A DNA stretch of 64,000 nucleotides from Chryseosolibacter indicum (GTDB taxonomy: Bacteria > Bacteroidota > Bacteroidia > Cytophagales > Cyclobacteriaceae). The position numbers were made by a program, and so were the translations under genes. Where the stretch lies: NCBI RefSeq assembly GCF_018598585.1, contig NZ_JAHESD010000007.1, positions 1-64,000 of the forward strand, in the 5' to 3' direction. Under the pieces are notes generated by a model. The model did not search any database, was not told the DNA's origin, and worked only from the letters and a program-made list of their open reading frames with translations. Shown piece after piece: positions 46,170 through 54,809 of the stretch (positions within the stretch are counted from its first letter, which is position 1; each line of letters starts with the position of its first letter).

Positions 46170-46847
46170 TTATAATGTGCGCTTTGTAGCCCGTACCATT
46201 TCCTTTTTGCCCGGAGGGCCCGGTAAGGTTTCTACCTCTAAACCAATACTTTTTAAGTCGCGCTTCAGTTGTCCTTTGGCGCAATAAGTTACAAATACGC
46301 CATTATAAGCTAAAGATGCAGCTACCTTTTCTAGAATGGCAGGTGCCCACATTTCACGCTGTTTATTGGGTGCAAAGGCATCAAAATAAACCAGGTCATA
46401 GCTTTCTGGCTGCAGTACTGTCTGCTCAAGAAAAGCACTTAGCTTTTTCAATTTAAATTGAGGTACGATCTCAATGTCTTCATTCCATGCACAGGCGTGG
46501 ATCTTATGGAAATATTCATAAAGTCCTGGCACTTCGGCATAATTTAGCTTTTCCCAGATGGACCTTTCAAGCGGAAAAGCTTCAATAGAAGTATATTTAA
46601 CTTCAATCGCCGATTTAACTACTTGCTGTAGGGTTAACAAGGCATTCAGTCCGGTCCCAAAGCCCACTTCAAAGATCCGTAACTGTTTTTGATCTATCTT
46701 ATTTAAAAGGTGATGAAATCCATTGTTTATAAAAACATGGTTCGACTCCTGAATGGCCCCATGCTGCGAGTGATAGGTTTCATTAAGCTGTACGTTAAGC
46801 AAGGAGTTAGAACCATCTGCGGTAACAATAAATTTTATATCATCCAA
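46170..46847 (-). CDS. mnmD: tRNA 5-methylaminomethyl-2-thiouridine methyltransferase MnmD
   Basis: SAM-dependent methyltransferase for the wobble uridine of certain tRNAs, equivalent to the N-terminal half of E. coli MnmC but without the FAD oxidoreductase half. YHSQHGAIQESNHVFI, SAM-binding FEVGFGTGLNALL, YFDAFAPNKQREMW and VTYCAKGQLKRDL are the DUF752/MnmD signatures. Length 225. Follows ispF on the same strand after 37 bases. Confidence 0.93.
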   Translation of the reverse strand: MDDIKFIVTADGSNSLLNVQLNETYHSQHGAIQESNHVFINNGFHHLLNKIDQKQLRIFEVGFGTGLNALLTLQQVVKSAIEVKYTSIEAFPLERSIWEKLNYAEVPGLYEYFHKIHACAWNEDIEIVPQFKLKKLSAFLEQTVLQPESYDLVYFDAFAPNKQREMWAPAILEKVAASLAYNGVFVTYCAKGQLKRDLKSIGLEVETLPGPPGKKEMVRATKRTL

Positions 46848-46884
46848 TGTAGTTGTTCTTTTTATAGATAGAATTCTACTCCAT

Positions 46885-47364
46885 TTACTTCTTACTGATC
46901 AACGCCACAGCATAAGCATTTACACCCTCCTGTCTGCCTACGTAGCCCAACGTTTCATTGGTGGTTGCCTTAATGGATACGTCACCTTCCGTCACATTCA
47001 TTAATGGTGCAAGTATCTTCTTCATCTCTTCAATGTGCGGATTTACCTTTGGCTTTTCCAGGGTAATAGTGCAATCAACATTCTCTATCTGCCAACCTTC
47101 TTTCGAAAGCATTTCCGTTACCGTTTTCAAAAAGAACTTACTGTCCATTCCCTTCCAGCGATCATCTTTATTTGAAAAATGAAAGCCGATATCCCTCATG
47201 TTTGCAGCACCAAGAAGCGCATCACATATAGCATGGATTAATACATCTGCATCTGAATGCCCCACCGCTCCCTTTCCTGAAGGAAGCTTGATCCCCCCTA
47301 AATAGAAATCGCGACCTTCTTCTAACTGGTGTACATCGAAACCCATGCCTACACGAATTTTCAT
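46885..47364 (-). CDS. ispF: 2-C-methyl-D-erythritol 2,4-cyclodiphosphate synthase
   Basis: Isoprenoid (MEP pathway) enzyme. Metal ligands D10 and H12 (GFDVHQL) and H44 (VLIHAICDALLGA), with GHSDADV and the C-terminal IKATTNETLGYVGRQEG are exact family features. Length 159. Lies between the M16 peptidase and mnmD genes, all on the minus strand with short gaps. Confidence 0.97.
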   Translation of the reverse strand: MKIRVGMGFDVHQLEEGRDFYLGGIKLPSGKGAVGHSDADVLIHAICDALLGAANMRDIGFHFSNKDDRWKGMDSKFFLKTVTEMLSKEGWQIENVDCTITLEKPKVNPHIEEMKKILAPLMNVTEGDVSIKATTNETLGYVGRQEGVNAYAVALISKK

Positions 47365-47386
47365 AAGTATAAAGTATAAAGAAAAG

Positions 47387-48628
47387 CTAGTTATTTTTCG
47401 CTTGGTAATACATCACACTTGCATTTGCGTCTTGTAAGACATCTGCAGCTACTCGTTTAATATCCTCAGTAGTCACGGCTTTTATCTGCGGGCCTTCCTG
47501 GTTAACAAGATCTGCATTTCCTGAAAGTTTGGCGAAAGCCAGGTTCATTGCCCTGTTCATCACCTCAACTTCACCAAATTCCAATGTTGAATAGGCCTGA
47601 TTCTTCACTTTCTCCAACTCCTCCTCCTCGACACCATTAGCCACAACGTCTTTAAGTATAGCATCAACTTCGGCTTCTGCGTCTTTAAGATCAATACCGT
47701 TTTTAACTCGGCCATTAATTACCAGCAATCCAGGATCAATGGTTCCCATCACAAAAGAAGATATAGAAGTGAAGATCTCTTTTTCCTTTACAAGCTTCTG
47801 ATATAATCTGCTCGAGTAGCCACGGCTCAACACATCGCTAAGCAGATCTATCGCGTAATAATCCTGGTGAAAACGGCCAGGCATATGGTATGATTTATAT
47901 AATGCACTTGCCGGTACATCAGCTTCTACTTCGAGCACGCGCTTCTGTTGCTGACGAGGTTCTTCCGGCAGTATTCTGTGTTTTTTCTTCCCGGAAGAAA
48001 TGTCGCCAAACCACTTTTGCGTAAGTTTCTTTACTTGATCAACGGTCACATTACCCGCGACAACAAGAATAGCGTTTGAAGGATTGTAATGTTCGAAAAA
48101 GAAGTTCCGAACATCATCCATAGTAGCATTTTCAATATGACTGATCTCTTTACCAATGGTTGCCCATTGATACGGGTGAACTTTATAAGTTAAAGGCCTC
48201 AGCTTTAACCATACGTCGCCGTAAGGCTGATTTAAATAGCGTTGTTTAAATTCTTCAATAACAACCTTTCTTTGAACTTCCAGCACTTCAGGATCAAAAG
48301 AAAGACTCAGCATTCTATCAGACTCAAGCCAAAAGCCAGTTTCAAGATTTGCAGCAGGAACCGTCAGATAATAGTTCGTAATGTCTGTATTTGTAAAGGC
48401 ATTGTTCTCACCGCCCACCATCTGCAGAGGTTCGTCATAATTTGGAATGTTCACCGACCCCCCGAACATCAGGTGCTCAAATAAATGAGCAAAACCCGTT
48501 TTATCAGGATTTTCATCCCGCGAGCCTACATCGTACAGAATATTTAATACGGCTATCTGAACCGTGTGGTCTTCGTGCACAATCACCCTTAACCCATTAC
48601 CCGTCGTAAATTCTTCAAACTTTATCAT
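47387..48628 (-). CDS. M16-family zinc metalloprotease
   Basis: Insulinase-type peptidase of the short, single-unit form (413 residues). Inverted zinc motif HLFEH at residues 48-52 with the third ligand in VIEEFKQRY; the C-terminal inactive half contains VLSRGYSSRLYQKLVKE. No signal peptide is visible, suggesting a cytoplasmic location, although related enzymes in this phylum are often exported. Might act alone as a homodimer because no second M16 gene adjoins it. Confidence 0.9.
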   Translation of the reverse strand: MIKFEEFTTGNGLRVIVHEDHTVQIAVLNILYDVGSRDENPDKTGFAHLFEHLMFGGSVNIPNYDEPLQMVGGENNAFTNTDITNYYLTVPAANLETGFWLESDRMLSLSFDPEVLEVQRKVVIEEFKQRYLNQPYGDVWLKLRPLTYKVHPYQWATIGKEISHIENATMDDVRNFFFEHYNPSNAILVVAGNVTVDQVKKLTQKWFGDISSGKKKHRILPEEPRQQQKRVLEVEADVPASALYKSYHMPGRFHQDYYAIDLLSDVLSRGYSSRLYQKLVKEKEIFTSISSFVMGTIDPGLLVINGRVKNGIDLKDAEAEVDAILKDVVANGVEEEELEKVKNQAYSTLEFGEVEVMNRAMNLAFAKLSGNADLVNQEGPQIKAVTTEDIKRVAADVLQDANASVMYYQAKNN

Positions 48629-48675
48629 ATGGCTCCAAAGTAAATGAGATTTTCTTGATATCTAAATTCTGCAAG

Positions 48676-48694
48676 CCGGTACTTTAAATACCGG
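48676..48694. promoter_or_regulatory. Small dyad between M16 peptidase and E1 genes
   Basis: CCGGTA (48676-48681) and TACCGG (48689-48694) around CTTTAAA, in the 123-base divergent gap. Could be an operator or part of either leader. Confidence 0.25.
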
Positions 48695-48751
48695 AGCCAC
48701 CGAAACAACCTATTACTAACATTTATAACTTGCACATGGTTTATTACACCT

Positions 48752-50731
48752 ATGAATTTTAATCGCAAACAGTATAGTAATCAGGTACTTCAGGAATTAT
48801 ATGAGGGCCTGGTGAGACCCAGGATGATTGAAGAAAAAATGCTCATCCTTCTGCGGCAAAACAAGATTAGCAAGTGGTTTAGCGGCATTGGCCAAGAAGC
48901 TATTTCCGTAGGATTAACATTAGCGCTGCATGAGGATGAATACATACTGCCGATGCATCGGAATTTGGGGGTGTTCACGTCACGGAAGATGCCTTTTGAA
49001 AGATTGTTTGCTCAGTGGCAAGGAACGATGATGGGATATACAAAAGGCCGCGATCGCTCCTTTCATTTTGGCACAAACGAGTACCACATTGTAGGAATGA
49101 TCTCTCACCTTGGGCCTCAAAATGGTGTCGCTGATGGCATTGCCTTGGCTTCCAAACTTAAAAAGGAAAATAAAGTTACAGCAGTCTTTAATGGCGATGG
49201 CGGCACCAGTGAAGGCGATTTTCATGAAGGTGTAAATGTTGCTGCCGTATGGGATCTTCCGCTCATCTTTATTATCGAAAACAATGGTTATGGATTATCT
49301 ACGCCAAGCGCTGAGCAGTTCCGGTGTGCAAGTTTTGCTGATAAAGGAATAGGTTACGGAATAGAGGCAGTAAGCATTGACGGAAACAACGTGCTTGAAG
49401 TTTATGATACAATAACAAGGCTTGCAGAATCATTAAGAAAAGAACCAAGACCAGTACTTGTAGAATGCAGAACCTTTCGCATGCGCGGACATGAAGAAGC
49501 CTCAGGTACCAAATACGTTCCTCAACAATTAATGGATGAATGGGCCAGGAAAGATCCTCTTGAGAACTACGAAAAATATCTTGTTGAACAAGGTGTAATT
49601 GACAAGGCATTTATTGAATCACTACGAAATAAGATTAAAGCAGAAATTGAATCAGGATTACAAATTGCTTTTGAAGAGCCCTATCCCAACGCAGATACTG
49701 CTCTGGAAATTGCTGATGTTCATGCCCCCCACAACCAGGTTGTCACTAAACCCATAAGCGATAAGAAAACAGAAAAGCGATTTATAGATGCCATCAGCGA
49801 TGGCCTTCGTCAAAGCATGGACCGCTTTGATAACCTTGTACTGATGGGGCAGGACATAGCTGAGTACGGTGGAGTTTTCAAGATCACAGACGGATTCGTA
49901 AGTAGGTTTGGGAAAGAAAGAGTACGCAATACACCGCTATGTGAATCTGCCATCGTAGGTGCTTCACTGGGGCTCTCCATAAAGAACATGAAGGCCATGG
50001 TTGAAATGCAGTTTGCAGATTTTGTTACAGAAGGCTTCAATCAGATTGTAAACAATCTTGCCAAAGCACATTGGAGGTGGGGTCAACACGCAGATGTTGT
50101 AGTACGAATGCCAACTGGGGCCGGAACTGCAGCAGGTCCTTATCACTCGCAGAGTAATGAAGCGTGGTTTTTCCATACCCCTGGGTTAAAGATTGTTTAT
50201 CCTTCCAATCCTTATGACGCCAAAGGCCTTTTATGTGCTGCATTGGAAGACCCGAATCCTTACCTGTACTTCGAGCATAAGTTTTTATATCGCTCTGTGA
50301 AAGATGTTATTCCCGCTGACTATTATACAGTTGAAATTGGCAAAGCCAACCTTATCGCTGAGGGCTCTGATCTTTCAATAATTACCTACGGAATGGGTGT
50401 TCATTGGGCGCAGGAAATTATGGCCTCCCTGCCTGATGTAACCGCGGATATATTAGACCTGAGAACGTTATTGCCCTGGGATAAGGAAGCGGTTGAGGCT
50501 ACAGTTAAAAAGACTAATCGTGTATTGATTTTACATGAGGATATTTTAACAGGAGGTATAGGAGCAGAAATCAGTGCCTGGATCAGCGAGCACTGTTTTA
50601 AATATCTTGATGCCCCAGTTTTAAGGGAAGCCGGCCTGGATACTCCCATACCTTTTGCCCCTACTTTAGAACAGAATTTTCTTCCAAAAGGCAGGGTAAA
50701 GTCACGTATTGAAGAGTTACTTAAATTTTAA
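48752..50731 (+). CDS. Fused alpha/beta E1 component of a 2-oxo acid dehydrogenase complex
   Basis: Thiamine-diphosphate-dependent decarboxylating E1 (659 residues) with alpha and beta subunits in one chain. The alpha part (about 1-330) has the TPP/Mg motif starting NGDGGTSEGDFHEG and ending FIIENNGYG; the beta part (about 345-659) has QDIAEYGGVFKITDGF, NTPLCESAIVGASLG, DLRTLLPWD and a transketolase-C tail. Sequence pattern (IGQEAISVG, MHRNLGVF) is nearer to the branched-chain type than to pyruvate. E2 and E3 are not in the window. Divergent from the M16 gene. Confidence 0.9.
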   Translation: MNFNRKQYSNQVLQELYEGLVRPRMIEEKMLILLRQNKISKWFSGIGQEAISVGLTLALHEDEYILPMHRNLGVFTSRKMPFERLFAQWQGTMMGYTKGRDRSFHFGTNEYHIVGMISHLGPQNGVADGIALASKLKKENKVTAVFNGDGGTSEGDFHEGVNVAAVWDLPLIFIIENNGYGLSTPSAEQFRCASFADKGIGYGIEAVSIDGNNVLEVYDTITRLAESLRKEPRPVLVECRTFRMRGHEEASGTKYVPQQLMDEWARKDPLENYEKYLVEQGVIDKAFIESLRNKIKAEIESGLQIAFEEPYPNADTALEIADVHAPHNQVVTKPISDKKTEKRFIDAISDGLRQSMDRFDNLVLMGQDIAEYGGVFKITDGFVSRFGKERVRNTPLCESAIVGASLGLSIKNMKAMVEMQFADFVTEGFNQIVNNLAKAHWRWGQHADVVVRMPTGAGTAAGPYHSQSNEAWFFHTPGLKIVYPSNPYDAKGLLCAALEDPNPYLYFEHKFLYRSVKDVIPADYYTVEIGKANLIAEGSDLSIITYGMGVHWAQEIMASLPDVTADILDLRTLLPWDKEAVEATVKKTNRVLILHEDILTGGIGAEISAWISEHCFKYLDAPVLREAGLDTPIPFAPTLEQNFLPKGRVKSRIEELLKF

Positions 50732-50789
50732 TTATCTTAGCCTGTTTCCCTGTATATTTTTGAGGGGAAATAAACGTTATATCTCCGCT

Positions 50790-53534
50790 ATGTTCAAAAC
50801 CTTTATGAAGATTGCTGGCCTGGCTATTTTGCTGCTTTTGCTGGTCAATACTTCATGGGCACAAAATTCAAAAGGAGACAGACCTCAGAATGATAGGGGA
50901 GCACGTTTTAGCAAATCTGATAAGAAGAATAAGTCTGTCAAAAGAAAACAGGACAAAAAGAGAACTACCTACTTAAAATCTTACAAGCCGCGTAAACAGG
51001 GTAAGGGAGGAGAACAAGCCGGGAAACCAATGGGTAACATCCGGAGTAGTGAACCTTCCGATAGACAAAAACCTGTGCGTTCTGGCAGGCGTGTAAGACC
51101 CGAATCAGCAAGTGGCAAAACCAGTAATGTTTTCCGCCAAAATGATCATCGCTTCGTCCATAACAATTCCAGGAAGCCCAAAAGCGAACAAAAGCCAGTC
51201 TCCAACAGGAGTACTTTAGCGCGTTTAGAAAAGCTTCAAACTCCAGAAAAACCTCCAGGTAGAAAAATCAGAGTTACACCACGTTCTGCCTCCAGGTCTT
51301 TTACCGCTAGAAAAAGTACCAATGTGATGGCTCATTATTCCAGGCCACGTCAGCGTGCTGAGAAAGCTTACACAAGAGATATTGCTGGCAGAAAACTGAG
51401 AACCAAAAACTTCGAGACAAAAAGACCTACTATTTCTGTCATAAGCCGAGGCAAAAAATTATCAAGATCGGGCAAAGGCCGAACTGCAGTAGGAAGTGAA
51501 CGAAATGGAAGATTCAGAAATTATTCTTCGAGAGCCCGCAGCTCCTCTAATCCCTATCCGCCATCAGGCACATCGGTAAGAACTTCCTCAGGAAGACCCC
51601 ACGCAGGAGTGCGATCACGTTCCAATAAATCCATCTTTTCTGGAGCAAGCGCTGTCAGAAGTCAGGGGAACCCCAGAGGCAAAAAAAGAAAGGTTACACC
51701 GCGTTCAGCATCAGGTTCATTTATTGCCAGAAGAAGCACCAATACCTGGGCACAATTTCCAAGGCCAAAACGTAGAAGCGAAAGGGCTTATACAGGAGAC
51801 ATTGCTGGGAAACCCCTGAGAACAAGAAATTATGAAACGCCTAGACCTGGTCTTATTAATCAGCCTAGAAGGATAAAAACCGGGATAAGACAAGATCGGC
51901 CTTATAGAGGACCTGCGTCGGGAGGATATTCATCGAGAACGAAACCAGGTGAAAGAGCATGGCAGGGAGACATTGCCGGGAGATCAATCAGAGGTATTAA
52001 GAAACCGAAGCACGACACCGCAGGCAAACGAGTAGGCCCTGGCATAAGAAGCGCTTCAAATCTGGGTAAAACAAGAGCAGGAAGAGCAATTCCAGGCACG
52101 AGACCGGGAATAGGAGCGAATGGAATAGGAGGGTTTAAGGGGAACTTAAGAGGCGGACGACCCTTAAAAGGTGGCGGAAGTGTTAGCGGAAGGCTTTGGA
52201 ACAACAAGGAAACGCCATTAAATGGTAGAACCCCTGGAATTGGTGCCGACAAAATAGGAGGCTTTCAGGGCAATATTAAATCAAAAAGACCAGGCAAAGG
52301 TGGAGGAAGTGTGAGTGGCAAGCTTTGGAATAATAACGGATCTCCTGTCCATGGAAGAGTTCCCGGCAGAGGCGCTGAGCATGTTGGAAACTTTCAGGGG
52401 AATATAAAAACACAGAGGCCGGATAAAGGAGGAGGAAGCGTAAGCGGTCAACTTTGGAACAACAAGGAAAAACCGTTGTTGGGGCGAGTGCCTGGCGTAG
52501 GAGCCGACAAGGTTGGCGATTTCCAGGGGAATATTAAAAATAGAAGACCTGATAAAGGAGGGGGCAGTGTGAGTGGCAAACTCTGGAACAACAAAGAAAA
52601 GCCCATTGAGGTGAGGATGCCTGGTGAGGGAACACAGCGGGGAGGAAAATTTGGTGGTGACATCAGAATCTCAAGGTTCAAAAAGGCCTACATTAAAAAT
52701 CCCAATGCCGCAGAAGAAGCAATGGCCAAAAGACGTCCTTCAAAACCGGTATATCAGGAGGGTGGCCTACAGGTAAAAGTAGCCAGAAGGCCTTACGTGA
52801 AGAACGATAATTCAGCTGAACTGGCACTAAAGAAATTAAAGCCTACTGAGAGTACAATTGCAGCAGGTGGTCTTCAAACTAAGGTAGGCCGGAGAAGCTA
52901 CGTTACAAATGATAATTCATCCGAATTAGCACTTAAGAAACTCAAACCTTCCCAGGCAGCACTTGCAACCGGTGGCCTGCAGACTAAAGTACGAACAAGA
53001 CGTTACATTATTAACCCAAATTCATCTGAATTGGCATTGAAAAAATTGAAACCAACAGAAGCTACCATTGCGACAGCAGGCCTGCAAAACAAGGTTGCAA
53101 GAAGGCGTTATGTTAAAAACCCTAATTCTGCAGAACTTGCTTTATTAAAATTACAGCCTACAAAGACAACGCAACAGGCAGGTGAATTACAGGTTAAGGT
53201 GAAGCAATACAAATACATTCATAATAGAAGCAGTAATGAATTTACTTTGAAAGTTCGTGAACCAGGTAAGGCATTTGCACGTGCTACTGATTACCAGGGC
53301 AATATTCGCATGCAGAAATTTAGATTGTTTGATAAAAATCGTGAATTACATCCCGATGCCCGGTTCGTCAAAATCAACAAAAACAATGTAGCTGAGGAAA
53401 AAGATGCCGCAACGAACTTAAAGCTATGGTGGGCGCGTTTATTTAAGAAAAACGAAACACAGCCCGATCACCTGAAAGAAAAAGGCAAAAAACCAAGGTA
53501 TGACAAAGGTGAGGCTGGTTTGTGGTATGATTAA
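50790..53534 (+). CDS. Very basic secreted protein made of three repeat families
   Basis: Exported protein of 914 residues, unusually rich in Arg, Lys, Gly and Ser. Signal peptide is about 1-26 (LLLLLVNTSWAQ), which sets the ATG start although the frame opens further upstream. Family A, two ~58-residue units at about 157 and 297 (VTPRSASRSFTARKSTN, AYTRDIAGRKLRT). Family B, four 43-residue tandem units plus a partial fifth (about 437-631; GGGSVSGKLWNN, PGIGADKIGGFQGNI). Family C, six 35-residue tandem units (634-843; YVKNPNSAELALKKLKP, GGLQTKV). The tail has TNLKLWWARLFKK and ends EAGLWYD. I do not recognise a characterised function. Bacilliredoxin gene follows after six bases. Confidence 0.85.
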   Translation: MFKTFMKIAGLAILLLLLVNTSWAQNSKGDRPQNDRGARFSKSDKKNKSVKRKQDKKRTTYLKSYKPRKQGKGGEQAGKPMGNIRSSEPSDRQKPVRSGRRVRPESASGKTSNVFRQNDHRFVHNNSRKPKSEQKPVSNRSTLARLEKLQTPEKPPGRKIRVTPRSASRSFTARKSTNVMAHYSRPRQRAEKAYTRDIAGRKLRTKNFETKRPTISVISRGKKLSRSGKGRTAVGSERNGRFRNYSSRARSSSNPYPPSGTSVRTSSGRPHAGVRSRSNKSIFSGASAVRSQGNPRGKKRKVTPRSASGSFIARRSTNTWAQFPRPKRRSERAYTGDIAGKPLRTRNYETPRPGLINQPRRIKTGIRQDRPYRGPASGGYSSRTKPGERAWQGDIAGRSIRGIKKPKHDTAGKRVGPGIRSASNLGKTRAGRAIPGTRPGIGANGIGGFKGNLRGGRPLKGGGSVSGRLWNNKETPLNGRTPGIGADKIGGFQGNIKSKRPGKGGGSVSGKLWNNNGSPVHGRVPGRGAEHVGNFQGNIKTQRPDKGGGSVSGQLWNNKEKPLLGRVPGVGADKVGDFQGNIKNRRPDKGGGSVSGKLWNNKEKPIEVRMPGEGTQRGGKFGGDIRISRFKKAYIKNPNAAEEAMAKRRPSKPVYQEGGLQVKVARRPYVKNDNSAELALKKLKPTESTIAAGGLQTKVGRRSYVTNDNSSELALKKLKPSQAALATGGLQTKVRTRRYIINPNSSELALKKLKPTEATIATAGLQNKVARRRYVKNPNSAELALLKLQPTKTTQQAGELQVKVKQYKYIHNRSSNEFTLKVREPGKAFARATDYQGNIRMQKFRLFDKNRELHPDARFVKINKNNVAEEKDAATNLKLWWARLFKKNETQPDHLKEKGKKPRYDKGEAGLWYD
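51258..51851 (+). repeat. Coding repeat family A (two ~174-base units)
   Basis: Units begin at 51258 and 51678 (420 bases apart). Both encode VTPRSAS-SF-AR-ST followed by RP, AYT-DIAG and LRT-N-ET-RP. A degenerate third copy of the DIAG part is seen near 51955. Confidence 0.75.
52098..52682 (+). repeat. Coding repeat family B (four 129-base units plus partial)
   Basis: Units start at 52098, 52227, 52356 and 52485, each exactly 43 codons, and a diverged fifth starts at 52614. Consensus elements are PG-GAD-G-FQGNI, RP-KGGGSVSG-LWNN. Confidence 0.85.
52689..53318 (+). repeat. Coding repeat family C (six 105-base units)
   Basis: Six exact 35-codon units start at 52689, 52794, 52899, 53004, 53109 and 53214. 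Consensus YVKNPNSAELALKKLKPTE then GGLQTKVRRR. The first and last are the most diverged, the middle four are nearly identical in protein. Confidence 0.88.
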
Positions 53535-53540
53535 AGAATT

Positions 53541-53891
53541 ATGAACTGGATTGAGCTTACAAACCCCGGACAATTAGAAGAAATCAAGAAAATGTCAGAA
53601 AATACACCTATTCTGATATTCAAACACAGCACGCGTTGTTCTACAAGCCGCATGGCTTTAGACAGGCTTGAAAGAAACTGGAATCAGCATGAGATGACAG
53701 ATATAAAGCCTTTCTTTCTCGACCTGCTCTCTTACCGCCAGATCTCAAATCTTATTGCAGACCAATTTGGCATTCAACATGAATCTCCACAGGTACTAGT
53801 CATCTCAAAAGGGCAATCTGTCTTGGATTTGTCACACTTTGAGATTGAATATGACCAGATCAAGAAAAAAGTAAAGGAAAAGGTATCCTGA
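53541..53891 (+). CDS. Bacilliredoxin of the YtxJ/BrxC type (DUF2847)
   Basis: Monothiol thioredoxin-fold protein of 116 residues that reduces bacillithiol-protein mixed disulfides. The active site FKHSTRCSTSRMAL carries one Cys, as in the YtxJ family; ESPQVLVISKGQ is the conserved cis-Pro region. Together with bshC in this window it supports bacillithiol redox chemistry. It lies six bases after the repeat-protein gene, so the two are probably cotranscribed. Confidence 0.9.
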   Translation: MNWIELTNPGQLEEIKKMSENTPILIFKHSTRCSTSRMALDRLERNWNQHEMTDIKPFFLDLLSYRQISNLIADQFGIQHESPQVLVISKGQSVLDLSHFEIEYDQIKKKVKEKVS

Positions 53892-54055
53892 TATCTGCAA
53901 GGGACTTAAAATAAATCGCGTAAAATAGCCTCCACGAGCACTAGATTGAGTTTGCTAAAAAAATCTACGCTTCAAAAGCTTTTGGAATAAGTTTTTACGT
54001 TATGTTTTGAACTCCCCAGATAAAGTTTAAATTTAGACTTAAGTTTACCGACAGG

Positions 54056-54784
54056 ATGAAGGGACTTTACAAATTTTCCGGCTTATTAATCGCTCTCCAG
54101 ATCGTAGTCTTCTGCTCGTTTGCTCAAACACAAGACAGTTATGAATACCAATCCGAGTTTACCTGGGGTATCAATAAAAATACGTATGGTGGTTTAATTG
54201 GTGGTTTTGTATTCAAGAAGGCACACAAGCTCAGTGATAAAGTTCTTGAAACTTTTGGGCTCGAATTGATGAACGTAAAACATCCTCAGGAGGTAAGACA
54301 AAACTCTAATCAAACTGGCAACTTCTACATCTACGGAAAAAGTAACTACTTGTATGCAGTAAGATTGCAATATGGTCGCGATCTCATCCTTTTTAAGAAA
54401 GCTCCCCAACAAGGAGTTGAAATAAAAGCTGTAACTGCTATTGGCCCGACTATAGGTGTGGTAGCACCGTATTATGTAGAACATGCTTCAGACGGTGGTT
54501 TTGTTACAATCAGAGAACAATATAATTCAAGTATAGACCCTAGCTCGATTTATGGGCCTGGTCGTTTGTTTGAAGGTCTTGGCGAATCTAAACTTCAGCT
54601 TGGTGCTAATTTAAAAGCTGCATTAAATTTTGAATTAGGTACCACTAAAAACCAGGTAACAGGTTTTGAGGCAGGCTTTCTACTCGATGCCTACGCTAAT
54701 AAAGTAATCCTTGTTCCTACAGCTAAAAACTACTCTATATATCCAACTCTTTTCCTTACGCTCTTTTACGGAGGAAGGAAATAA
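54056..54784 (+). CDS. Outer-membrane beta-barrel protein, uncharacterised
   Basis: Exported protein (242 residues); signal peptide is about 1-23 (IVVFCSFAQ). The mature part has repeating amphipathic beta-strands (YEYQSEFTWGINKN, YLYAVRLQYGRDLILF, VTGFEAGFLLDAYA, YPTLFLTLFYGG) suggesting an eight- to ten-strand outer-membrane barrel of the porin-superfamily type. No family name can be given. It follows the bacilliredoxin gene after 164 bases. Confidence 0.72.
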   Translation: MKGLYKFSGLLIALQIVVFCSFAQTQDSYEYQSEFTWGINKNTYGGLIGGFVFKKAHKLSDKVLETFGLELMNVKHPQEVRQNSNQTGNFYIYGKSNYLYAVRLQYGRDLILFKKAPQQGVEIKAVTAIGPTIGVVAPYYVEHASDGGFVTIREQYNSSIDPSSIYGPGRLFEGLGESKLQLGANLKAALNFELGTTKNQVTGFEAGFLLDAYANKVILVPTAKNYSIYPTLFLTLFYGGRK

Positions 54785-54809
54785 CTGAACCTTACCCTCA
54801 CGTTATTTG

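Noticed and set aside
51902-52681. Pro/Leu-rich antisense frames within the repeat-protein gene
   Set aside because: They are the complement of Gly/Arg-rich repeats; the sense frame has a signal peptide and exact codon-length repeats.
50790-53534. The tandem repeats as a CRISPR array or satellite
   Set aside because: Unit lengths are multiples of three, the frame stays open throughout and the units differ mostly in ways that keep the protein pattern.
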